Below are positions 36,831-46,153 of a stretch of 64,000 bases of DNA, piece by piece (position 1 is the first letter of the stretch; every line of letters begins with the position of its first letter). The stretch covers positions 434,001 to 498,000 of the forward strand of contig NZ_JABCNG010000003.1 of assembly GCF_012932495.1 (NCBI RefSeq). Direction: 5' to 3'. The translations under genes were made by a program, and so were the position numbers. The notes under the pieces are model-generated. The model did not search any database. It saw only the letters and a program-made list of their open reading frames with translations, and was not told the origin of the DNA. This DNA is from Novosphingobium sp. SG919 (GTDB taxonomy: Bacteria > Pseudomonadota > Alphaproteobacteria > Sphingomonadales > Sphingomonadaceae).

Positions 36831-37643
36831 ATGCCCGAACTACCAGAGGTTGAAACCACCGTTCGCGGCCTGGCGAGCATACTCGAGGGCCAGACGATCA
36901 CCCGCGTGGCCATGCGCCGCGCCGACTTGCGCCGCCCGTTCCCGCCAGACCTGGGCCAGGCGCTGACCGGTGCACGCGTGACGGGCCTGTCGCGCCGCGC
37001 CAAGTATGGCCTGATCCACACGGACCGTGCCCGCACCATGGTGTTTCACCTGGGCATGTCGGGCCGCTGGCGAATCGATCCCGAAGAGATCGCCAAGCAC
37101 GATCACCTCGTGCTGGAAACCGGCAACGGGCATGTGCTGGCGCTCAACGATGCGCGCCGCTTCGGTTCGGTCGATCTGGTTGACGACGATGCGCTCGATG
37201 CCTGGCCGCCGTTCGCCGCGCTCGGGCCCGAACCGCTGGGGCCGGGGCTCACGGCGCAGCACTTGGCGCGCGCCTTTGCCGGCCGCATCGCCGCGATCAA
37301 GCTCATGCTGCTCGACCAGCGGATCGTGGCGGGCCTTGGCAACATCTATGTGTGCGAAGCGCTGCACCGCGCGCGCATCCATCCCGAGCGGGAAGCCGGC
37401 ACCGTTTCGCTGGCCGCGCTCAAGCGGCTGGTGCCCGAGATTCGCGCCGTGCTGGAAGAATCGATTGCCGCGGGCGGTTCCACCTTGCGCGACTATGCCC
37501 GGCCCGATGGCGAGCTGGGGTACTTCGCCAAGGACTGGCGCGTCTATGGCCGCGAGGGCGATCCTTGCGCCTGCGGCCGGCCGGTGGCGCGCGTGGTGCA
37601 GGGCGGGCGCTCCACGTTTTTCTGCCCGGTATGTCAAAAGTGA
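36831..37643 (+). CDS. mutM: Formamidopyrimidine-DNA glycosylase
   Basis: The 270-residue Fpg removes 8-oxoguanine and nicks the abasic site. The N-terminus after Met is PELPEVETT, giving catalytic Pro and Glu. Further motifs are RRAKYGL with the beta-lobe Lys, LGNIYVCEALH, and the zinc finger CxCx16CxxC near residues 248-269. Start ATG 36831 is fixed by the need for N-terminal Pro. Confidence 0.96.
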   Translation: MPELPEVETTVRGLASILEGQTITRVAMRRADLRRPFPPDLGQALTGARVTGLSRRAKYGLIHTDRARTMVFHLGMSGRWRIDPEEIAKHDHLVLETGNGHVLALNDARRFGSVDLVDDDALDAWPPFAALGPEPLGPGLTAQHLARAFAGRIAAIKLMLLDQRIVAGLGNIYVCEALHRARIHPEREAGTVSLAALKRLVPEIRAVLEESIAAGGSTLRDYARPDGELGYFAKDWRVYGREGDPCACGRPVARVVQGGRSTFFCPVCQK

Positions 37644-37716
37644 ACCCGCACAGAGCGATTTCTCTTTAGCGCCTAATCTGTTAAGCAGGCGATCGGGGTC
37701 GCACGGGTAGGTTCTA

Positions 37717-39561
37717 TTGGTCGGGTCGCTTTCTCATCGCATTTCGCTGCTTTGCGCCGCGCTGGCCGGGTTGATCATGATTCTGGCTGGCGCGCTGCTG
37801 GCCGTGACGCTGCAGATGCATGACAACCTGCGGTGGGTCGATCATTCGTCGCGCGTGCTGCGCACGGCCAACCATGCCCTGGCCAGCCTGCGCGCCGCCG
37901 AATCCGGCCAACGCGGCTATACGCTCACCCACAATCCCGAATTCGCCAGTGCCGTGCTGCCAGCGATCGACACGGCGCGCCGCGATGCGGCCGACCTGGT
38001 GGCGCTGACCACCGACAATTTCGAGCAGCACGAGCGGGCGCGCCAGTTGCAGGTGCTGGTCAACGCACGCGCCGATACGCTGGCAACGGTCTATCGCCTG
38101 GCTCGCAGCGGCGCGTTCGATCGAGCTTTGGATTCTACGGCCAGCGGCCGCGGGCTGGCCATGATGCAACTGGTCGAAGCCAAGGTGAACGACCTGCTGC
38201 TCGACGAGCGAGCGCTTGCTGCCGATCGTATGGCCGAGGTGGAAAGCCTGCTGCGCACGATTCGCTGGCTGGTCGTGCTGGGCACGCCGCTTACCCTCAT
38301 GATGCTGGCGCTGGTTGCGCGCTCGCTGATCCTGCGCATCCGGCGGCCCGTGGGGGAAATGCTGGCGGTGATGGGCGAACTCGGCGCGGGCCACCGCGAG
38401 GCGCGCGTTACCGGGGAAATGGGATCGAGCGAGTTCACGCGCCTGGCCGGCGGCTACAACGCCATGGCCGACGAACTGCAACGCGCGGTGGCCAGCCAGG
38501 CCGAGGCTGGCGAAAATCTCAAGGCCGCCAACGCAGCGCTGAGCCACAACGCTGAAACCCTGCGCGAACGGGGCGAAGTGATCGAGATTCTGGGCGGCAT
38601 GGCGCACCGCATGCAGGCCGCCCGCACCGACGACGAACTCGCCGCGATCATCCGTGTCTTCGTGCCGCGTGTGCTGCCGCATATTCCCGGCGTGCTGTTC
38701 GTGCACAACAATTCGCGCAACCTACTGATTCCCACGGCCACCTGGGGCGGGGTGGAGGCCGGGCAGGCATTCGGGCAAGCCGGCTTTGCGCCAGAGGAAT
38801 GCTGGGCCCTGCGCCGCGGGCAAAGCCATTACGTGGACGAGCCTGGCTCGGACATCGTTTGCCCCCACGTGGGCCAGCAATCCGATCACTACCATTGCGA
38901 GCCTCTGCTCGCCGGTGGTGAAGTGATCGGCGTGCTCTATCTCATGGGCACGATCGGCACCGAAAGCCGGTTTCGCCTGGCCGTGCTGAGCGAAAACATC
39001 GCCTCGGCATTGGTCAACCACCGCCTGCAGCGCGGCCTGCGCGAACAGACCATCCGCGATCCGCTGACCGGCCTGTTCAACCGTCGCTATCTGGAAGAGA
39101 CGCTGGCCCTGGAAATGGCCCGCGCCTCGCGTTCGAGCGCGCCATTGACCGTGGTGATGTGCGATATCGACCACTTCAAGCGCTTCAACGACGAATTCGG
39201 CCATGATGCCGGCGACCAGGTGCTGCAAACCGTGGCCGGCGAATTGCGCCGCCGGTTCCGCGATGGCGACGTGGTCTGCCGCTTTGGCGGAGAGGAGTTC
39301 GTGGTGATCGCGCCGGCCACCGAAGTTTCGGTCCTGCGCGCCCGCGTGGAAGAAGTGCGCGTGGCGGTCAGCCTGTTGACCGTGCGCCAGGGCGAGCGGG
39401 CGCTGGGCTCGGTGACGATGTCGTTCGGTCTGGCCAGTTGGGCCCCAGGCATGGACCGCGAAGGCACCGCCCTACTCAAGGCCGCCGACGCCGCGCTCTA
39501 CGCCGCCAAGCGCGAAGGCCGCAACCGCGTGATGATCGACCCGCAAGCGCTGGCGGCGTGA
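37717..39561 (+). CDS. Diguanylate cyclase with CHASE3-like, HAMP and GAF-like domains
   Basis: The 614-residue protein has an N-terminal helix (about 7-32), a CHASE3-type periplasmic domain with ESGQRGYTLTHNPEF, a second helix near 185-208, HAMP, a coiled coil, a GAF-like domain (about 285-430) and a C-terminal GGDEF domain. The catalytic motif is RFGGEEF and an inhibitory I-site RDGD lies five residues before it, so cyclic-di-GMP synthesis with product inhibition is expected. Start is TTG 37717 behind GGGTAGG. It follows mutM by 73 bp; the signal is unknown. Confidence 0.9.
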   Translation: MVGSLSHRISLLCAALAGLIMILAGALLAVTLQMHDNLRWVDHSSRVLRTANHALASLRAAESGQRGYTLTHNPEFASAVLPAIDTARRDAADLVALTTDNFEQHERARQLQVLVNARADTLATVYRLARSGAFDRALDSTASGRGLAMMQLVEAKVNDLLLDERALAADRMAEVESLLRTIRWLVVLGTPLTLMMLALVARSLILRIRRPVGEMLAVMGELGAGHREARVTGEMGSSEFTRLAGGYNAMADELQRAVASQAEAGENLKAANAALSHNAETLRERGEVIEILGGMAHRMQAARTDDELAAIIRVFVPRVLPHIPGVLFVHNNSRNLLIPTATWGGVEAGQAFGQAGFAPEECWALRRGQSHYVDEPGSDIVCPHVGQQSDHYHCEPLLAGGEVIGVLYLMGTIGTESRFRLAVLSENIASALVNHRLQRGLREQTIRDPLTGLFNRRYLEETLALEMARASRSSAPLTVVMCDIDHFKRFNDEFGHDAGDQVLQTVAGELRRRFRDGDVVCRFGGEEFVVIAPATEVSVLRARVEEVRVAVSLLTVRQGERALGSVTMSFGLASWAPGMDREGTALLKAADAALYAAKREGRNRVMIDPQALAA

Positions 39562-39771
39562 GGGTAGCGGCGCGAGTTTCGGTTTTCAGGAGCGGAATGC
39601 AATAGCTCGATGGCGCCGAGTGGCGGGTCAATCTTGCTTCCGAGCGTGGCGCCGGAGTGGTGACCCGGATCGCTCCAAAACCGGTTCGGCTCACGCTCTC
39701 GGTGTTGATGGGATGCTGCATCGAGCAGGCGCACCGTTCGGCCGAGGTGCAATCCCCGGCCGGACGCGGCG

Positions 39772-41733
39772 TCAAAAACCCATGCGCACGCTGCCGCCTC
39801 CCTTGGCTGCGCTTTCGTCGCGCAGACGGGCGAGGATGTCGGCGGCATCGTGCGCGGGGGCGTGGCGAAGCTGGCGCGCCACCACGGCAAAATCCCCCGG
39901 CGTCAGGTTGCTAAGGGCGGCGATGCCTTCTGGCGGCTCCATGCCGAAGCGCTGGCGAAAGGCCCGTATCAGCCGTTCGGGACCCAGCGGCTTCAACTTC
40001 AGTTTGAAAACAAAGCGCCGAAGTGTTGCCGGGTCCAGATTGTCGGGGTGGTTCGTGGCGGCCACGACCGGCAGCGGATGCCGGTCGAGCCAGGTCAGCA
40101 ATTCATTGACCTGGCCAACCTCCCAACTAGTGCGCGCGTGCCGGCGATCGAACAAGAGGGAGTCCGCCTCGTCGAACAACAGGACGCCATCGCGGCGACG
40201 CGCTTCCTCAAAGGCATCGGCAATGGCGCGTTCGGTGCCGCCGACCCATTTGGACAGCAGGTCCGAAGCGCGTTTGACCAGGAGGGGACGATCCAGCGCA
40301 CGGGCGAAGTGATGCGCCAGCGCGGTCTTGCCCGTGCCGGGCGGCCCGGAGAGCAGCAACGAGACATCGCTGGCCCCGCCCGCTGAGACTGCCTCCAGCA
40401 AGCTGGCCAGCGGACGATCGGTCTCGAACAGGTCAAGGTCGAGCGCGTCCTCGTGCCCCACTGGCAGAGGTTCATCACGCAGTGCGCGCACCAGCGATCC
40501 AGCCGCCTTGGCACCACCATCCAGTTCTCCTGCCAAACGCGCCACCCGCGCCGACACCCGCAACACGCTGGCCGCCTCGGGCGCGGCATCGATCAGCGCC
40601 GTGATGGCGTCGCCACGGACAACGCCTTCCTCGTGCGCGATCCGGTCCGCCATGCGCAAGGCCGCGCTGCGGGGCGGGTGCGCCATGCGCAGCACAAAGC
40701 TCATGCGGCGCAGGATGGCATCGTCCACATTGCCCAGCGCATTGGTGGTCCAGATCACCGGCAGCGGGTTGGTTTCCAACATGCGGTTGATGAAAACCTT
40801 GCTGCCCTCGCGTCGGTTCATCCAGTCACCCTCGCTGCGCTGGGTGTCGCCGATCAGGTCCTCCATCTCGTCGAACAGCAGGATCGCCGGGCGGGGTTGG
40901 CCAGACAGGGCACGCTGCGCCAGTTGCAGGGCGCGGACGCGTTCCCAGCGGGTCGGCTCATCCCCGTCGTCGTCAGCTTCGCCAATCGCGTGCAGCGGGG
41001 CGCCTACGGCAGCGGCAAGGGCCAGCGCCATTTCGGTCTTTCCGGTGCCCGGCGGGCCGTGGATCAGGATGTTGATGCCTGCCGCACGATGTGTCAGCGC
41101 CCCTGCCAGCAGGCGGCGCAGCATGTCGGCGTCACCCACGTGGCTGAAATCCTCCAACGTCAGTCGCGCGTCTTGGCGCGCGCCCACCAGCAAAGAAAGC
41201 AGATCGCCATCGGCCGCCGGCGCACGGTTGAGCAAACGCTCCAGCGGCCAGCGCAGGTCCACCTGCAAATGCCCTTGATGTCCCAGCTCAAAGCCGATCA
41301 AGCCAAGACGCAGGACCGGGCTTTGGCGCACGGCTCCTTCGGCCATGGCGCTGTCTGCGCCGGCCAGTTCACCCAGCAATGCTGGCAGATCATGCCCACA
41401 CCGCGCGGCGATACGCACCAGTTCGCGAAACCGGGGCAGCCGCTCTGCCGCGATCATCACGGCCATCAGTTGTGCATCGAAGGGCGAAAAACCGAGCAGC
41501 CGGGCCAACCTTGCGCCCAGCACCAGGACATGGGCTGGCACGCCCTGCTGCTGGGATGCAGCCAGCTTGGGGCAGATTTCAGCCCACGCGGGATCTTCCT
41601 GTGCCGTTTCATCCAGCAACCACGGCAGGTTTGGCCCTGCCCATTCACCCAAAGCGAGCGCCAGTGCACCCTTGGCCGGAATATCCTGGCCAATCCGCAG
41701 CGCCAGGCTGCGGACGATCGAAAACTCGTCCAT
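39772..41733 (-). CDS. Tandem AAA+ ATPase
   Basis: The 653-residue protein has an all-helical N-terminal region (about 200 residues) and two AAA+ modules. The first has Walker A HGPPGTGKTE, Walker B AILLFDEMEDLIG and sensor TTNALGNVD. The second has SGPPGTGKTA, GVLLFDEADSLLFDRR and ATNHPDNLDPATLRRF. Both are intact, like Cdc48/spastin-type remodelling ATPases, but the N-terminus is unlike those. Start ATG 41733 follows GAGACGC; GTG 41760 has no site. It is divergent from the five-gene SWIM/MoxR/vWA operon across a 570-bp regulatory region and is a candidate partner of it (inference). Confidence 0.85.
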   Translation of the reverse strand: MDEFSIVRSLALRIGQDIPAKGALALALGEWAGPNLPWLLDETAQEDPAWAEICPKLAASQQQGVPAHVLVLGARLARLLGFSPFDAQLMAVMIAAERLPRFRELVRIAARCGHDLPALLGELAGADSAMAEGAVRQSPVLRLGLIGFELGHQGHLQVDLRWPLERLLNRAPAADGDLLSLLVGARQDARLTLEDFSHVGDADMLRRLLAGALTHRAAGINILIHGPPGTGKTEMALALAAAVGAPLHAIGEADDDGDEPTRWERVRALQLAQRALSGQPRPAILLFDEMEDLIGDTQRSEGDWMNRREGSKVFINRMLETNPLPVIWTTNALGNVDDAILRRMSFVLRMAHPPRSAALRMADRIAHEEGVVRGDAITALIDAAPEAASVLRVSARVARLAGELDGGAKAAGSLVRALRDEPLPVGHEDALDLDLFETDRPLASLLEAVSAGGASDVSLLLSGPPGTGKTALAHHFARALDRPLLVKRASDLLSKWVGGTERAIADAFEEARRRDGVLLFDEADSLLFDRRHARTSWEVGQVNELLTWLDRHPLPVVAATNHPDNLDPATLRRFVFKLKLKPLGPERLIRAFRQRFGMEPPEGIAALSNLTPGDFAVVARQLRHAPAHDAADILARLRDESAAKGGGSVRMGF

Positions 41734-42303
41734 AAAGCGTCTCACGTGCGGCCTGGCCACGCGACTAGGCGCGGTCGATCAGGTCCAATTTCAAGAAGGC
41801 TTGAAAGGGCGCGACAGGCGGTTCCACCACCCTATCGCAGCGCCACGCGACGCTTACGAGAAGGGCTGGAACAGCACGGGCGCAGCGCCCACAAGGCTAT
41901 AGTGTTCCAACACGGTCTTTCTCCGAGAAGACGGGCAATAAGCGCCGTCTGCCAGTGGATCATAAAACATGCGGCACCCCGGCGACAAGCATTTGTTCAA
42001 AAGCCGGCCAGGGATTTATGCAATTCGCAATTTATGCTCACGCTTGTAAGCGTGGTTATATTTAAAAAATATGCAAGCGGCGGGCTGGGCAATGAAATTC
42101 GCTGCCTGAGCGTGAGCATACGACATTTTGCCGCTGATCCACACCTGTCAAAACTTTGTCATCTGCAATGACGGCCATTTGCAAGCTGGGCCCCCGGGGC
42201 GCTTCGGGTCCGGCCATTCTTAAACTGCGGCCCGACATCGAAACACAATTGTTATTTAACAACCGCAATCTACCATGGCTTTCACGGCGAAGTTGGAGGG
42301 CGT
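41734..42303. promoter_or_regulatory. Divergent regulatory region of the AAA+/SWIM-MoxR-vWA locus
   Basis: No gene is supported in these 570 bp; the right half is markedly AT-richer than the flanking genes. It holds a perfect 7-bp hairpin CACGCTT-GT-AAGCGTG (42039-42054) followed by TTATATTTAAAAAAT. A 12-bp inverted repeat pairs TATGCTCACGCT (42033-42044) with AGCGTGAGCATA (42109-42120). The motif GCTCACGCT thus occurs in both orientations around an AT-rich core, as expected for a regulator binding site and promoter. SD GGAGGG of the SWIM gene is at 42295. Confidence 0.55.
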
Positions 42304-43677
42304 GTGGGGGGCGATCTGAAGGCGGTTGAACAACTTGCAAGCGATCAGGCATCGCTCAAGGCCGCCGCCGGGCTGACCAAACCCACAAAATGGTCCGGCC
42401 TTGGCGCCAGCCATGATGCCACGCTGATCTGGGGCGAATGCGCCGGGTCGGGCGCGAATCCCTATCGGGTCATGGCCGATCTGCGCGATATGGGCAGCAA
42501 GTGTACCTGCCCTTCGCGCAAGTTCCCTTGCAAACATGCGCTGGCGCTGCTGTGGATCAATGTCGAGGCGATAGCGCCCTTTCCCGCCGCCGAAACGCCG
42601 GACTGGGTCAGCGACTGGCTGGGCAGGCGGCGGACAGGGGTGGTGGCGAGGCCCGTGGTCAAGGCGGAAAGCGGCGAGGAAAAGAGCCTTGCGGCAGCGC
42701 TGAGCGAAGCGCCCGAACCGGCCACGGACGAGAAGGCAGCAGCGCGGCGCGCGGCAGCCAGCGCCAAACGCGCCGAAGATACCGAGCGTGCGATCCTCGA
42801 TGCGCTCGACGCGCTTGAACAATGGATTGGTGACCAGTTGCGGCTTGGCCTCGGCGGCTTTGTCGGCGATGTCACGGCGCGCTGTCGCCGGATCGCGGCC
42901 CGGCTGGTCGATGGCAAGGCGGCGGCGCTGGCTGGCCACATCGACGAACTGCCCGCGCGGCTGCTTGAACAACCCGCTGCTGATCGCATCCGCGCCGCCA
43001 CCGTGGAACTGGGGCGCCTGGTGCTGCTGGCGCGTGCCTATCGTGCCGATCCGCGCGCGCCCGAACTGCGCCGCGCGGTGGCAACAACGGAAAACCGCGA
43101 GGCCCTGCTCGCTGATCCCCGGACGATCCGTGTGGCGGGCGTTTGGGAAGTGCTGGGCGAGCAGGTGCGGACACGGCGGGACGGGCTGGTTTCGCAGACG
43201 ACATGGCTGCTCAACCTTGGCCCGGATCAGCCGCGCTTTGCCATGCTGCTCGATTTCTTCCCGGCCAGCGCAGGACGGCGGGGATCAGTCTTTGTACCCG
43301 GGGAACAATTCGTGGGTGAAATGGCCTTCTATCCAGCGCGCGCGCCATTGCGGGCGGTGCTGCTGGGGCGTGAGGCGGCGGGCGAGGCGCTGCGGGCATG
43401 GCCGGAGCACGACGAGCCGCTGGAGCAGGCGTTGACCACACCATGGCTCGACGAACCTTGGGCTGTGGCCTGGCCCGTGCTGCTGCCCGCCGGTAGGATC
43501 GGCTTTGACCGCTCTGGCGCGACATGGTGGCGGGGCAGCCACGGGGCACTGCCGCTGGGCGGCGAGGTGACGGGGTTGGCGACAGGCACCGAATTGACGC
43601 GCAGCGTCGGGTTGTGGTCGGGCAACCGGCTCGACCTGCTGGCCGCGCGCACGCCTTGGGGGCGGATCGGTGGCTGA
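42304..43677 (+). CDS. SWIM zinc-finger protein (YehQ-like)
   Basis: The 457-residue protein starts at GTG 42304 behind GGAGGG. Its N-terminal part carries a SWIM motif CxCx6CxH: Cys67, Cys69, Cys76 and His78 in KCTCPSRKFPCKH. SWIM fingers bind DNA or proteins. The rest is helical with a Trp-rich C-terminal half and no catalytic motif that I recognise. The E. coli counterpart in a similar neighbourhood is YehQ, uncharacterised. It is the first gene of a coupled operon, overlapping the next gene by 8 bp. Confidence 0.85.
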   Translation: MGGDLKAVEQLASDQASLKAAAGLTKPTKWSGLGASHDATLIWGECAGSGANPYRVMADLRDMGSKCTCPSRKFPCKHALALLWINVEAIAPFPAAETPDWVSDWLGRRRTGVVARPVVKAESGEEKSLAAALSEAPEPATDEKAAARRAAASAKRAEDTERAILDALDALEQWIGDQLRLGLGGFVGDVTARCRRIAARLVDGKAAALAGHIDELPARLLEQPAADRIRAATVELGRLVLLARAYRADPRAPELRRAVATTENREALLADPRTIRVAGVWEVLGEQVRTRRDGLVSQTTWLLNLGPDQPRFAMLLDFFPASAGRRGSVFVPGEQFVGEMAFYPARAPLRAVLLGREAAGEALRAWPEHDEPLEQALTTPWLDEPWAVAWPVLLPAGRIGFDRSGATWWRGSHGALPLGGEVTGLATGTELTRSVGLWSGNRLDLLAARTPWGRIGG

Positions 43678-45073
43678 AGCGCTGTTGGATGGACTGGCCC
43701 CGGTCATCACCCGTTGGACGATGGGCGGCAGCGCTGCACATGCAGCGCCCGCTGGCTGGCGCGGCGGGCTGGGCCAAGATGCGGGCGAGGCGGAACTGCG
43801 CCTGCTGGCGCTGACCGGCCAATTGCTGGGCACGATGGCCGTGGCCGAACCGGCGGGAGATCTGCAGGTGCTGGACGACCTTCCGCGCCTTGCCAAGCCG
43901 CCGCTGCCCGAAGCATTGCGTCCGCGCTGCCGGCGCATCTTGGCCGCGCTGCGCGATGCGGATCACCGCCGCGGCCTGCTGGCCCTGCTCGACCGGCGCG
44001 GTTGGACCATGCATCCTGCCGACTGGTTGCCGGGCGCCAATGAGCACGATCTTCCCGCCACGTATGCGGCGTGGCAGGATTGGGTGGCGCAGGCTGCCGC
44101 TTGCGCCGATACGGACGAAATCTCTCCGGAAAACTGGGATCGTTTCGGTCCGGCCGCAAGGCGGGTTGCCTTTGCCGAATTGCGGCGGCGCGATCCGGCG
44201 CGCGCATCGGCGTTGCTCGCCGCCAAGATTGCCAGCGAGACGCCAGACCGGCGGCTGCTCTTTCTCGACCTGCTGACCGGGCTGTCGGCCACCGACGTCC
44301 CGCTGCTCGAAACCTTGGCCGGCGATCGCGCGCCGCGCGTCAAGGCGCGGGCGATGGCATTGCTGGCCCGGCTGGGAAAGGGCGGTGCGGTGGACGAGGA
44401 TGCCCGCGAGATCGCCGGGTTCTTCTCCACGAAAACCACCGGATGGCTGCGTAAATCGCTGCGGATCGTCCCGCAGGAATTGAAGACCTCCGCGCAGCGT
44501 AACCGCCGCGGCGCGCTGATGGAGGCGCTGACGCTGACGGCCATGGCGCAAGCCCTCGCGTTGAGCCCGGAAGAACTGATCGCAGCCTGGCCTTGGGGCG
44601 AGGACACCCATGCCGACCATGCCCTTGCGGCAATGGCGGAGCGCAGCGCTGCCGATGAGGTGGTCGTCCTTGTTGCCGAAGCGCTGGCGTCGCAGCCAGG
44701 CAGCGACATCCTGGCGTTTATTCCGCTGCTGCCCCGCATGTCCGCAACCTGGCGACAGCAAGTGGCGCTGCGCATGCTGGAAGCAAAAGAGGGCAATTTC
44801 CTTCGCGCGCTGCCTTTGGCCGGAGGCGATGGTGAGATCGCCGGCACGATCCGCACCGCTGCGGGCAAGGCGCTGCTAGCATCGCTGGTCAAGGAGGATG
44901 CCAAGCCTGCCGACCATGCGCCTGAATTGGCCGCGCTCGGCTTGCTGTCCGCCCGCGCCGCAGCGTCGGAGGCGCTGGGCCGGCTGACGGATGCGGGGCT
45001 GATCGCATCGGACCCAAGGCTTGATTTGTTGCGGCTCAACGCCGCGCTCAACGACGAAGGAAGCAATCCATGA
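43670..45073 (+). CDS. DUF5691-like helical-repeat protein
   Basis: The 467-residue protein is almost all helical, with HEAT-like segments (for example DRAPRVKARAMALLARLGKG), and resembles DUF5691 proteins found beside SWIM and MoxR genes. The WTMHPADWLPGAN motif near residue 113 is a conserved feature as I recall it. No catalytic residues stand out; a scaffold or adaptor role is inferred. The frame starts 8 bp before the SWIM stop and ends 4 bp into the MoxR gene (ATGA), so translation is coupled on both sides. Confidence 0.72.
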   Translation: MAEALLDGLAPVITRWTMGGSAAHAAPAGWRGGLGQDAGEAELRLLALTGQLLGTMAVAEPAGDLQVLDDLPRLAKPPLPEALRPRCRRILAALRDADHRRGLLALLDRRGWTMHPADWLPGANEHDLPATYAAWQDWVAQAAACADTDEISPENWDRFGPAARRVAFAELRRRDPARASALLAAKIASETPDRRLLFLDLLTGLSATDVPLLETLAGDRAPRVKARAMALLARLGKGGAVDEDAREIAGFFSTKTTGWLRKSLRIVPQELKTSAQRNRRGALMEALTLTAMAQALALSPEELIAAWPWGEDTHADHALAAMAERSAADEVVVLVAEALASQPGSDILAFIPLLPRMSATWRQQVALRMLEAKEGNFLRALPLAGGDGEIAGTIRTAAGKALLASLVKEDAKPADHAPELAALGLLSARAAASEALGRLTDAGLIASDPRLDLLRLNAALNDEGSNP

Positions 45074-46149
45074 GCGAGATGCTGCGGATGCCCGCCGAAC
45101 AGGCCCACGCCGCCGAACTGGCCGCGCTGGCAGCAGGCGATGTTGGCCGCCGCCCGGCCGGCTGGGCGCTCTCGCCCCAGGCGGTCGTCACTTATCTGAT
45201 GGGCGGCAAGGCGGCGGATGGCGCCGTCATTTCCCCCAAATATGTCGGCGACAAGCGCTTGATCGAAACCGCTGTCGCCACTCTTGCCACCGATCGCGCG
45301 CTGTTGCTGCTCGGCGTGCCCGGCACCGCCAAGTCATGGGTTTCCGAACATCTTGCTGCGGCGATCACCGGCGATTCGACGATGGTGATCCAGTGCACCT
45401 CGGGCACCGATGAAAACCAGGTTCGCTATGGCTGGAACTATGCACAGTTGCTCGCCCACGGTCCCAGCCGCGAGGCGCTGGTGCCCACCCCGCTACTGCG
45501 CGCGATGGAGCGCGGCAAGCTCTGCCGGTTCGAGGAACTGACCCGCATGGGCAGTGATGTGCAGGACACGCTCATCACCGTGCTTTCGGAAAAGATGATG
45601 CCGATCCCCGAGCTGAACGACACCGTCTATGCTGCGCGCGGCTTCAACGTCATTGCCACTGCCAACAACCGCGACAAGGGGGTGAACGAGCTGTCCTCGG
45701 CGCTTAAACGGCGGTTCAATGTCGTCGTCCTGCCCTTGCCCGATAACGCGCAGCAAGAAGTGGCGATCATCGTCAAGCGCGTGGGCGAAATGGCGCAGAG
45801 CCTCGATCTGCCCGAGCCGAAAAATGTGGCCGAGGAAGTGGCCCGGGTGGTGGCGATCTTCCGCGAACTGCGCGCAGGCTCGACCGAAGACGGCAAAGTC
45901 GCGCTCAAAGTGCCATCAGGCGGGCTTTCCACGGCTGAAGCTATCGGCGTGATGGTGGGCGGCATCAGTCAGGCAACCTTCTTCAACGATGGCAGGCTGA
46001 CGCCGGAAACACTGGCCAGCAACATGATCGGCGCGGTGGTGAAAGACCCGGTGCAGGACCGCGCGGTGCTGGGCGAATATCTCGAAACCGTGCTCAAGAA
46101 GCGGCGCGGCTTTGAAGGCTATTATGCCTCGCTGACCGAGATGCTGTGA
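45070..46149 (+). CDS. MoxR-type AAA+ ATPase (YehL-like)
   Basis: The 359-residue protein has Walker A LLGVPGTAKSW (about 80-90) and sensor ATANNRDKGVNELSSALKRRF with the arginine finger region, as in MoxR ATPases. The Walker B position reads KLCRFEELTRM, with Glu in place of the usual Asp. MoxR proteins act with vWA proteins as chaperone-like pairs; a vWA gene lies two genes downstream. The E. coli counterpart in such a cluster is YehL. Start ATG 45070 overlaps the DUF5691 stop by 4 bp. Confidence 0.88.
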   Translation: MSEMLRMPAEQAHAAELAALAAGDVGRRPAGWALSPQAVVTYLMGGKAADGAVISPKYVGDKRLIETAVATLATDRALLLLGVPGTAKSWVSEHLAAAITGDSTMVIQCTSGTDENQVRYGWNYAQLLAHGPSREALVPTPLLRAMERGKLCRFEELTRMGSDVQDTLITVLSEKMMPIPELNDTVYAARGFNVIATANNRDKGVNELSSALKRRFNVVVLPLPDNAQQEVAIIVKRVGEMAQSLDLPEPKNVAEEVARVVAIFRELRAGSTEDGKVALKVPSGGLSTAEAIGVMVGGISQATFFNDGRLTPETLASNMIGAVVKDPVQDRAVLGEYLETVLKKRRGFEGYYASLTEML

Positions 46150-46153
46150 GCCT

